DNA of 64,000 bases from Ophiosphaerella korrae (taxonomy: Eukaryota; Ascomycota; Dothideomycetes; Pleosporales; Phaeosphaeriaceae), in contig JALNQF010000094.1 of the NCBI GenBank assembly GCA_028456385.1, positions 106,482-170,481 of the forward strand, given 5' to 3'. The notes under the pieces are model-generated. The model saw only the letters and a program-made list of their open reading frames with translations. It did no database searches and was not told the DNA's origin. Below are positions 9,674-18,721 of the stretch, one piece after another. Position 1 is the stretch's first letter. Each line of letters starts with the position of its first letter. The position numbers were made by a program, and so were the translations under genes.

Positions 9674-11404
9674 ATGGTCGGCACCAAGCGAAGACGCCAG
9701 GACGGCGAGTCTGAAGAGGAGCCGCAGCCGCAGCAGCAGGACACGCCAGATGCCCAGACGCCGTCCAAAAGGGCCAGGGTCCGGCAGCTGGCCGTGGCCG
9801 ATGTCCAGGCTGGCACGCCGCGGTCCATTCTGAAGAAGCAGCCTGGCCTTTTCGACGGAATCAATGCCACCACCCCGAGGTCGAATCGCAAGCTGGTCTT
9901 CGAGACCCCGACCAAGCCGGCCAGGCAGCCCTCGCCCAGCACCACGCCCACTATCGTGCGCAATGCCGACCGCAGTGCACGGAGGAAGAGCAACAGGCGC
10001 CTGCTCGAGCGCACCCTGAACGGTGCTGAGAGCGACGACGACGCACTGGACGAGGAAGAGCATTTGGCCGAGCACATTCTGCGCGAGGAGGAGCAGGACG
10101 AGGACGAGGAGGAAGACGACGGCCCTGTCGAGCCGCTGCCTGTGCCGGAGACGCCATCCAAGCGTGGACGAGGTCGGCCAAAGGGCTCAGGAAAAGCAGG
10201 CCGGCCGCGAAAGCAGCGTTCCCCGACACCGCCGACCCATCTCCCTCCCCACGAAGAATACTTTCACCAAAACCGTCCAGGCGCCAACAAGACGTCAAAC
10301 AACACTTTGTCTGCACAAACTTTGCTCAATCACGATGAGTACTTCGAGGCTCTGCAGTCCATCCGCCAGAGCCACGAGCCCGAAATGCAGTTCCTCCTGG
10401 AGCTGCACCAGCGAGCCTTCGATCAGTGGATATTCGAGTTGGAAGAAGGCTTCAACATTTGCTTGTATGGTTATGGCTCGAAACGCACCATTACAGACAA
10501 GTTCACGCGACGGCTCTATACCCACTTGTTGGAACAAGAACCATACAAGGGCACAAAGAAAACCCCTAGGATTGTTGTGATAAACGGCTACACTGTGGGA
10601 ATAACCATCAAGGATATCCTCACCACCGTGGCATCCACTTGTATACCAGTCAACACCAAGATGCCCAACCAGCCAACCTCGCTCCTGGACTACATCCTAG
10701 AACACCTCACTCATAACCCGCCGGCCCATCCCATTTCCATTGTTCTAAATTCTATCGACTCACAATACCTCCGCAAGGCTCCAACTCCCTCAATGCTCGC
10801 TCGACTAGCCTCGCATCCCGCCATCAACCTCATCTGCACAGCTGATTCTCCCTCCTTTCCCCTGTTATGGGATCTTGGCCTCAAAACCCAATTTAAATTC
10901 ATCTTCCACGACGCAACAACATTTGCTTCCTATGATGCCGAAATCGACAGTGTCGAGACCGTCAATGAACTCCTTGGTCGCAGCGGCCGTCGCGTAGGCG
11001 GCAGGGATGGTGTTGGCTTTGTGTTACGGTCCCTACCCGAAAACGCACGCTCACTCTTCCGCATATTGGCTATGGAGCAACTGGCTCTATCCTTTGCTGA
11101 GACCAGCGACGACCATTACGTCACAAACGGACAAGACCAAGCACCGCCTAGCAACATCAAAAAGGCCAAAAACTTGATACCAGAGTCCAATCAAGGTGTT
11201 GAATACAGAGTCTTGTATCACAAAGCCGTCGGGGAGTTTGTGTGCTCTAGCGAAGTAGGCTTCAGGACCTTGCTCAAGGAGTTCCACGACCATCAGATGA
11301 TTGAGAGTCGCAAGGACGCTATGGGAACCGAGAGATTGTGGGTCCCGTTCCGGCAGGATGAATTGGAAGCGTTGGCGGAGGATTTAGCAGGCGACGGGGT
11401 GTGA
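9674..11404 (+). CDS. orc2: Origin recognition complex subunit 2 (ORC2)
   Basis: A single-exon frame of 576 residues with good start context (CCAACATGG). ORC2 is a subunit of the six-protein complex that marks replication origins and loads MCM helicase in the nucleus. The N-terminal third is disordered, acidic and basic by turns, with several SP/TP sites and an AT-hook-like patch (KRGRGRPKGSGKAGRPRK, about residues 161-178). The conserved ORC2 domain starts near residue 220 (NHDEYFEALQSI). It includes FNICLYGYGSKR, where ORC2 keeps a P-loop-like turn but lacks a proper Walker A, then VVINGY, IVLNSIDS, LICTADS and FIFHDATTFASYD. A C-terminal winged-helix part follows (LYHKAVGEFVCSSEVGFRTLL). 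Length is typical for fungal ORC2, and no frameshift or intron is seen. Confidence 0.92.
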   Translation: MVGTKRRRQDGESEEEPQPQQQDTPDAQTPSKRARVRQLAVADVQAGTPRSILKKQPGLFDGINATTPRSNRKLVFETPTKPARQPSPSTTPTIVRNADRSARRKSNRRLLERTLNGAESDDDALDEEEHLAEHILREEEQDEDEEEDDGPVEPLPVPETPSKRGRGRPKGSGKAGRPRKQRSPTPPTHLPPHEEYFHQNRPGANKTSNNTLSAQTLLNHDEYFEALQSIRQSHEPEMQFLLELHQRAFDQWIFELEEGFNICLYGYGSKRTITDKFTRRLYTHLLEQEPYKGTKKTPRIVVINGYTVGITIKDILTTVASTCIPVNTKMPNQPTSLLDYILEHLTHNPPAHPISIVLNSIDSQYLRKAPTPSMLARLASHPAINLICTADSPSFPLLWDLGLKTQFKFIFHDATTFASYDAEIDSVETVNELLGRSGRRVGGRDGVGFVLRSLPENARSLFRILAMEQLALSFAETSDDHYVTNGQDQAPPSNIKKAKNLIPESNQGVEYRVLYHKAVGEFVCSSEVGFRTLLKEFHDHQMIESRKDAMGTERLWVPFRQDELEALAEDLAGDGV

Positions 11405-11492
11405 GCGGGAAAAGGATATATACCATGCTGTTTTCTGTTCATGATTCATAGGAAACATATTGTGCACAACATAGAATGCCATTTAGAATCAC

Positions 11493-13157
11493 CTAGCTTC
11501 GCCATTTTCCGGGGGGGGGCAATCCAATAGCTACTTCAAGATGTTGCAATATAGTCAGAATCTTCTCATCGTCAAACCGTCGACCTACAAGTTGCAACCC
11601 TACAGGTACGCCATGGAACTCCTCTGCATCCCAGAGCTCACGGTTACTTTCGTCGTGTCCACTCAGCGGCTCTTCATCATCATCCGAGTCCCAGCTATCA
11701 ACCTTCTTATCAACAGTGCAAACGGGAAAGACTACTCCAGGGTAATCAAGTAAGTTCCACTGGCTTGTATAGCTCCAATACTTGGCCGTATTATGCTTTG
11801 GAGCTACGCCAGGACCCACAGGACAAAGAAGCGCATCAATACCGGACTTGTTCCAGTGCAGAGCGTACTCTTTACGATAGGCTTCCCTCTCCTCGCTCCA
11901 GTAAGCAAGCTCACCAACCGAGAGCGTTTTCACGCACGGATTATCCTTGATGATCCATTTCGACAGTGGGCGCCAGGGTTCTCTAGACTTGGCAATGTCT
12001 TCGGCATCAGCCTCCCCGCCATCAGGATAATAAAGCGAAGACAAAATCGCCCACGCCTCATCGTGAAGGTACGGCGAAAAATCAACCACCTCCACACCAT
12101 GCTGCTGCTCTAGCCGAGCCCGAACTAACTTCAGAGCTCGCGTAACAGGCGGATGCGGCCGCACAACCCCATCATGCCACAAAACACCAATACGCAGACG
12201 CCGCTCAACCGGCATCTGGAACGTGCGCCATGGCATAGGAATCAGCGCGGGCTCCGTCAGCCAGGGCTCCGAGTCAACCACAGCCTTCATCAACAGCCGC
12301 AGACCCTCGAGAGACGTTGACAGCGGGCCCAGCACCGTCTCGACGGTATCCGCCGCCGCCATCATGTAGCCCCAGCCATCCGTCGGCAGGCGAAAAGCAG
12401 TCGGTTTCAAGCCATACACGCCGCAATTCGCCGCAGGACTGCGGATGCTGCCGCCGACGTCAGACCCAATGCCCAGACACGAGCCACGCAGCGCAACCAG
12501 CGCGCCCTCGCCGCCAGAGCTGCCGCCCGCGGTGAGATGCGTGTTGTGCGGGTTGGTCGTCACGCCGTACAGGTTGGAGTCGGTTTCCAGGTGCATCATG
12601 GTTTGCGGCACGGTGGTGCGGCAGTGGAAGACTGCGCCTGCCTTGTGGAGCACTTGGATCATGTGTGCGTCTTCCGCGGCGACGACGTCCCAGTGCGAAA
12701 TGTACCCCGTTGTGCAGCGCAGGCCCTGGAATCCGATGTGTTCTTTTACGCTGATGGGGAGGCCGTGTAAGGGGCCGATGGGGCGCTTGTGCTGGGCGAA
12801 GTAGGCATCGAGCTCTTTTGCTCTGGTTAGGGCGCGCTGGGGGAGGAGTTCGGTTAGGCAGTTTGTCAGACGTTGGGAGATGGCTGCGCGGTGGAGAAAG
12901 GCGCATGTTACGTCTACGGCTGAGAGTTGGCCGGTGGAGAGAGATTGTATGAGTTGCTCTGGCAGAAGACTTGTGATGGATAGTATTTGTTTGTCAAGCA
13001 CTTGTTCTGGTATTCCCGTGACATCTTTGGGTAGTTCCGATGGTAGATGTGGTGGTTGAGGATTTAGTTGAGCTATGGTCTCATCGCGATAATCTTGTGC
13101 CTTTTTGGCAATTTCTTGCCAGGGCACTTTGCGCCCCTTTGACTTCGAACGAGGCAT
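11493..13157 (-). CDS. Amidase-signature hydrolase (acetamidase / FAAH type)
   Basis: A single exon of 554 residues. The ATG at 13157 (MPRSKSKGRKVPW) is preferred over the 40 extra upstream codons, which lie in the shared promoter and do not look conserved. The enzyme hydrolyses amides with a Ser-cisSer-Lys triad, all present: Lys138 in PISVKEHIG, cis-Ser213 in TAGGSSGGEGAL, and nucleophile Ser237 in GSDVGGSIRSPA. Spacing (75 and 24 residues) equals that of known family members. Subgroup resembles fungal general amidases that release nitrogen from acetamide-like substrates; the true substrate is unknown. No signal peptide or membrane anchor. Nine consecutive C code part of the LPPPGK segment near the C-terminus (11511-11519), a spot prone to indel error. 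Divergent from MSS116, 263 bp apart. Confidence 0.9.
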   Translation of the reverse strand: MPRSKSKGRKVPWQEIAKKAQDYRDETIAQLNPQPPHLPSELPKDVTGIPEQVLDKQILSITSLLPEQLIQSLSTGQLSAVDVTCAFLHRAAISQRLTNCLTELLPQRALTRAKELDAYFAQHKRPIGPLHGLPISVKEHIGFQGLRCTTGYISHWDVVAAEDAHMIQVLHKAGAVFHCRTTVPQTMMHLETDSNLYGVTTNPHNTHLTAGGSSGGEGALVALRGSCLGIGSDVGGSIRSPAANCGVYGLKPTAFRLPTDGWGYMMAAADTVETVLGPLSTSLEGLRLLMKAVVDSEPWLTEPALIPMPWRTFQMPVERRLRIGVLWHDGVVRPHPPVTRALKLVRARLEQQHGVEVVDFSPYLHDEAWAILSSLYYPDGGEADAEDIAKSREPWRPLSKWIIKDNPCVKTLSVGELAYWSEEREAYRKEYALHWNKSGIDALLCPVGPGVAPKHNTAKYWSYTSQWNLLDYPGVVFPVCTVDKKVDSWDSDDDEEPLSGHDESNRELWDAEEFHGVPVGLQLVGRRFDDEKILTILQHLEVAIGLPPPGKWRS

Positions 13158-13420
13158 TATCAAAATTGTTCTACGACTCACTGGAGCTGTCATCCATGAT
13201 GGGGTTGACATCACTATTCTTACTAACTGTATAGGGCTAGGCAGTCTTGGCGTACATATGCAGCTTGACATCGGCAACTGTATTGCCCGTCATAGTGAAC
13301 TTTTTTTTTGCACATACTGCACTTCATCATAAAGCACTAGATTTCTTTCCCTTTGGCCTTTTCTGTACCTACTGTTGATTGTGTAGAGCGCCTTTCTTGT
13401 ATGTAAAGGGGTTGGAAACA
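13158..13420. promoter_or_regulatory. Shared upstream region of amidase and MSS116
   Basis: 263 bp between the divergent start codons; AT-richer than the flanking coding DNA, with a T9 run at 13301-13309. No separate gene fits. Confidence 0.4.
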
Positions 13421-15270
13421 ATGAAATCCGTTTCATGTTCTCTTTCACTGTGCTCGTTCGCCTGCTCTCGCGTTCTCCCACGCCTGCCACCTGCAACTAA
13501 CACCTTCCACCTCAGACACTTCTCATATTCGCCCACAATCATGCCTCCTCCACCTAAGCGAAAGTGGCATCGCCCCAAGAGCGATCGTACAACCGGCACC
13601 GGTAGTGAATCAGCACCTAGCACTTCTACAACACCCCGCACCCCTGTCGCCCAACAGCCTAAGAGACCCAAAGTCCAAGACGTGGCTGCGACACCTGCAG
13701 TTATGAGCGCTGTAGAGATGAAACAACTGTATAGCACATCTGCTAGTAATGCATCAGCGAAACCCTTCTCGGCTCTGAAGGGCGTACTGGACCAATCATT
13801 ACTCGATGGTTTGGATAAAATGGGCTTCGAGTAAGATTTCTCTTCATATCGTGTCTTGATAAGTACGGAGTGCTAATTAGTTCTAGGTTCATGTCTCCCG
13901 TACAGCAGAAAGTCCTTACTGAACTTCCATCCCTCTCCTCCGACTGCGTCGTTCAAGCCAAGACGGGCACTGGTAAGACTGTCGCGTTTCTACTGCCCGC
14001 TATCCAAAATCTGCTGGCTGGCAACGCACCCCCGAAGGGAAAAGTCGCAATTCTTATCGTCTGCCCTACGCGTGAGCTGGCTCTTCAGATCGCAAAGGAA
14101 TGTAAGGGTGTTACCGCCTGTCTGCCGCGAAAAATGGAATGCCACACTGCGTTTGGTGGCACATCTCGCGCCTCCAATCTGAAAGCCTTCCTCAACGGAG
14201 AGCCAACTATTCTTGTGGCTACGCCTGGTCGACTTGACGATATCTTGGGCGAAGAAAGTGTTCGCGAGAAGTTCACCCATCTCAAGACTGTTGTGCTTGA
14301 CGAAGCTGATCAAATGCTCGACGCTGGCTTTGCACCGGCCGTCAAGAAGATTTTGAGACGTATTCCACCCAAGAGTGATGGCTGGCAGGGTATGTGCTTT
14401 TCTGCTACGCTGCCCGAGGAGGTTCTTGATATAGCCAAGATTGTACTGTTCCCTGGATTCACCCATCTCTCAACACTCGATCCCAATGAAGTCCCTACCC
14501 ATGAACGCGTGCCTCAGTACTACTTCTCTGTCCCCACTATTGCAGACACATTCGCAGCTCTAGAGGCCCTGATTGAAGAGGAGCACAATCAAAATCCAAC
14601 CGACTTCAAAGCCATAGTATTTGGCTCAACAGCGAACGGGGTTGGGCTACTGTACGACCTCTTTAAAAACGCCTTGCCCCAGTTTAAGATGTTCGAACTG
14701 CACAGTCGCATGTCGCAGCCTACACGAACTCGCACCACCGCACTGTTTAAGGAGTCAACCAGCGGTATTCTCTTCGCCTCTGATGTTGTGGGTCGCGGCA
14801 TGGACTTTCCCAATGTTGGTCTCGTAGTTCAGCTTGGCTTACCTCCTAATACGGAGCAATATGTTCACCGAGTCGGCCGCACGGCCCGTGCTGGAAAAGA
14901 CGGACGTGCTGTACTTATCCTGTACGAAAAGGAGATGTTTTTTCCGCGAATCAACAAGACATTGCCCATCAAACCCTATCCCGTGGATATTGTGGCCAAG
15001 CTACCCGCACATCAAGCTAATATCGAGATGGCATTTTACCGCGTTGAGGAGGAGACAAAAGCAAAGGCCTACCAGGCATTCCTTGGATTCACTAAGCCTT
15101 TCTTGAAGAAACTACAGCTCACAACGGCAGAGCTAGTCCGTGTAGCAAACGACTATGCAAGAGCGATGGGCTGCCCAGAGCCGCCTCTAATTGAGAAGTC
15201 GACCGTCGGGAAGATGGGCTTGAAAGGTGTACCAGGTTTGAGGATTGGCTCGCGCAGAGATCAATATTAG
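13421..15270 (+). CDS. mss116: Mitochondrial DEAD-box RNA helicase, MSS116 type
   Basis: Two exons (13421-13830, 13887-15270) joined over a 56-bp intron give 597 residues. MSS116-type helicases act as ATP-dependent RNA chaperones in mitochondrial intron splicing and expression. All motifs are present: Q-motif region MGFEFMSPVQQ across the splice junction, motif I AKTGTGKT (161-168), PTRELALQ, TPGR, DEAD (275-278), SAT (309-311), and HRVGRTARAG (from 464). The N-terminus from ATG 13421 is basic, Ser/Leu-rich and contains RHFSYSP, like a mitochondrial presequence. Starting at the later ATG 13541 (MPPPPKRKW) would remove it, and alternative initiation is possible. An ATG at 13379 also lies in frame. 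The C-terminal GLKGVPGLRIG is typical of the fungal family. Confidence 0.9.
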
Positions 15271-15961
15271 AACTTCACGTGTCAGGCAGCTCAGTTTCAC
15301 CAGACCATCCCGACTTCATCCGAAGCAATGAGCAGCGACTCGTCAATCCCATTTCGCCCGGTATCATGCCTCGCACGACATCATCTTAATGAATCTCGCA
15401 TAGCACACGGCGTTCAGGAGGCAAATGGTTTTGATATTTACGATTGCAATCACCAAGATCAGACATGCCTCAGCTCGCCTGTAGCGCACCGTTCCTGTTA
15501 CCGTCTTGCTTTTCTCGGCGTTTACCGCATAGATTGGTCTTAACATCGAATTGTAACTAAGTAGCGCCATCAATTGCTCCAGCGTGTCTGCTTCTCAGCA
15601 CTGGCGGAAGCAAAGGATGGTGGAAAACGTTTGGCATTAGTGGTCACCTCAGCTCAGTCGTGAGGAATACGGATAATCTGAAATACATCTTATAGCTTCT
15701 ATATACCTTTTTCGTTGATGATGTGATTTCACCTTTGACTTGATGGAAGCTTGATGGAATGAGCACGATCTGCACAGCTCCCCTTTCCTTCAGCTCAGCT
15801 CATCACACTGTCTCTGCACCATTGACCATCCCTCGACGCTTCTTGGCAAAGTTCCCGAACGCCCTGTATATATAACTCATTGCTATACGTCCACCATGAG
15901 CAACAACCACATTCACTTCTACTCCACTCTTTTGATAATCAATTAATTCGTTCAAGCCTTC
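15271..15961. other. Intergenic, promoter of the secreted Thr-rich protein
   Basis: No open frame of interest. A TATATATA element at 15867-15874 lies about 90 bp upstream of the ATG at 15962 and is the likely TATA box. The rest is unremarkable AT-balanced DNA. Confidence 0.45.
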
Positions 15962-17253
15962 ATGATGCTTCTTCCAGCGGTTCCTGCTGCTCTTGCAGCA
16001 ATTCCAGTCGTCATCGCTCAAGATGAGATCACCTATGCAACGACTTGCTTCACGCAATTCGGGTTGGCGCCTCTGGCTACCGGCGAGGTAGTGACCTGGT
16101 ACGACTCCATGACAAAGACCAACCTGTTCGACGTCACATATACGACTCGCTCAGTCATATTTGTAACTCTTACAGCCAGTACCTTCACCAACGTCGTCAC
16201 CACCACCGAGACCGTCAAAACAACCGTCACAACCACCCTGGCCCCAACCACCGTCCCCACACCAGCCGGCTTCCTCAATCTGCTTTTCCCCGGCATCGCT
16301 GCCCTAACCGGCGTCTCGCGCGTCAAGCGCCACAAAATTAAAGGCCGTGATGCGGATCCTGCGCTCCGCATGTTCAGACGCCAGACGGCTGAGAACAACA
16401 CTGCGGGTTTCTTCATTGACCGCGAAGGCACTCCTTCTGATCTGGATTTGAAGTATCCTATCCGTGTCGACTGCCGCGTCTCCGTCACGATCAAGCGCAC
16501 CGTCACCACCACCGTCACCGGCACCCCCGAGACATCTATTGTGCCGGCGTCTACAGTGGGTATTGTTTCTGCAAGCACGGTCAGCAGCACAACGACTATT
16601 ACGGCGGCGCCGCCCAGGAAGACTGTGTATGCGGCTTGTCAGTCAAACAACATTAGTAAGTTGGATAGTCATAAAGTCTAAAGGTGTACGTGCTGATAGG
16701 CTGAACCAGTCAGTTCCCTGATCGGATTTACTGGGGAAGAAATGTTTTTCGACCGCGTGATCTACCGACCAAACGAGGGATTCCCCATCAAGAACGAGTT
16801 GGTTGTCCCTGTGGATTCCGCCGAGGGCTGCTGCATTGCATGCCAAAACGCTGTACGTGCCCTTACCGGTGTCTTCTTCTTGCATAGAAGTATTATAGCG
16901 TATTGTGAGCTTGAGACTAATTCTATGACTAGCGTTTCTGTGCTGGTTCCTTTCATGTTCCCTCGAGGGCCAACTGTCACTTGCGCTTTACACAGGCTCC
17001 TCTCCAGGGGGTTCCTGCGCTGCCCGTCGGTGGCAACTCGACGTCTAGCATTTCCTTGTCTGGCTGGTATCCGACTAGATCCGGCTCGGGCGTTATCCTA
17101 CCTACTGGCACATCACCTGCGGTGCCAACCACGAGCGCAGGTACCAACACATGCCCATCTGGTAGTTTGAGCTTGTACCTTGGTACCATTGAGGGCCAGA
17201 CGGACTCCCCCAAGAAGTACGCGTTGGCGTTCTCTAATGACCCATGTGGATGA
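15962..17253 (+). CDS. Secreted Thr-rich protein with Apple/PAN-like C-terminal module
   Basis: Three exons (15962-16655, 16710-16852, 16933-17253) with introns of 54 and 80 bp give 385 residues, all phases consistent. A signal peptide (MMLLPAVPAALAAIPVVIAQ) leads into a Thr/Val-rich region of TTTVT-type repeats likely to be O-glycosylated. Dibasic sites (VKR, KGR, FRR) lie at about residues 121-140. Exons 2-3 hold a compact cysteine module, EEMFFDRVIYRP followed by SAEGCCIACQNARFCAGSF and NCHLRF, whose spacing resembles Apple/PAN-type domains used for carbohydrate or protein binding. The tail is Ser/Gly/Pro-rich and ends near SNDPCG. Probably a wall-associated or extracellular protein; no enzymatic motif seen. 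Family name and ligand are unknown. Confidence 0.75.
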
Positions 17254-18721
17254 CTGAGCGTGTGGCCATTTCTACTCACCGATGATAAAAACAGTGGGCT
17301 TGCTCCTCTGAATGGACATAAGCTAGCTCTTTCTTAGGAGATGAACGTGCGAAACTGCTCGTAGAGGTAGAAGGAGAGTGAAATTGTGGGGGGAGGGGGT
17401 GATCTAAGCAAAAAAAGAGGAATGGCACTGTCTGCTTTGTTCATGTTTGTCCAAGTCGCTCGTTTACCTTCTGGACAAGTTCTTTTCTTCTTCAATTCAA
17501 GACTATTTTATTATACTTTTCAACTGACGCTTTTCAAGTGTGCTTTGGATCAGCAGTGATCTCCACAGGCGCCCCACGTTTTTTACCAGGACCGACGGAT
17601 GATGTCCAACGCGTTGGTCAAGTGGGGCATGACAGGGCGACAAAGCTGATAGCACTATCATGGCAGACTAGAGACAGTTTAATTGTAACGAAGCCCAAAG
17701 CAGTAAATCGGATGGGTTAGTGGCCTTCGCATGAATGTCGGCTCCTTAGTGGGCAAATTTGACAGGCTGTCGATGAGGGCAACGCAGGAGACAGTAGGAT
17801 AGGGAGCATGGACGGTTGGTAGCGTGGTGAGTGGCTCTGCTGCGTTGTCCCTTGTTCGCGTTTCAAGGGCTAGAGCCAGGACGGGCTATTAGCCACCCAA
17901 TGGAGCTATGGGCAGCAATTGCAAAGCTGGTAGGTTTCACGTTTCGCGTGGTACAAGCGGCTGCAAACGGCAGTCCTGGGACCAACAATGTGTGCAGCAG
18001 CATGGGGGGACAGCGTGCGAGCGTGTGTTGCAGTAGTTTGTTCGACTTTGTTGGGCGATGGTGGCAAAGGAGCGTGGACACGAGGAACGCGTCGAGGGGA
18101 AGTGTCTCTAATTGGCCACTGCCCCCTTGCACTAGTGCGCCTGCCTTGCGTTTGCATCCGAGCCGCCAAGGCAGCTGCAGCAGCTGGTTCCTTCCCTCCA
18201 TCTATCGACCGGCTGCCTTGATTGATCGCTCTTGCTCCCCGGCATGTCCTTGTAGCTTCCTTCTATTCTCTCGCGTCTTACACCTTCCTTCTCCCACTGG
18301 CCTGGCCCTTATTAACCCACACAGCAGTGCCTCTCGTCCGTCGTTCCTTCCTTTCAGCCCGCCAGCCGAGATTGTTCGTCTTTGCCCGCACACGTTCGAG
18401 TGTCGTCACAGGCTCCCTTTTAGCGCCGGCAAGCGAGCGCTGCCTGATTTCTCCGCACAGGTAACATGGCAGCCCACCACCCTCAACCGCCTCCTTTCTG
18501 ACCAGCGCAACCTAGCACCCTCAGCGCACTGCTGCACGCGACACACGACACGCTGTCGCCTCGCCGTCGTGCCCTACCCGTCTGGCCATCGTCACCGCAA
18601 TCTCCGCCGACACCGCCTTCACCGCACCCGCCCATTGCGCAAATCTAGACGCGATTTTACGCGTCAAAGCGTTCAGAGAGATCATACAAGGTCTCCACAC
18701 GCCTCGCCGGCGCTGCTTGCC
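17254..18721. other. Intergenic and long leader of the forkhead gene
   Basis: After the 3' end of the secreted protein gene, the DNA becomes C/T-rich from about 17.9 kb to the forkhead ATG, as in long fungal 5' leaders. The forkhead frame remains open upstream to 17831 with an in-frame ATG at 17900, but the composition (Cys/Arg/Ser-rich, no conserved block) argues for untranslated leader. Confidence 0.45.

Noticed and set aside
13379..13420. Earlier ATG (13379) as the start of the helicase
   Set aside because: Adds 14 residues before a better presequence-like N-terminus at 13421; possible but less likely.
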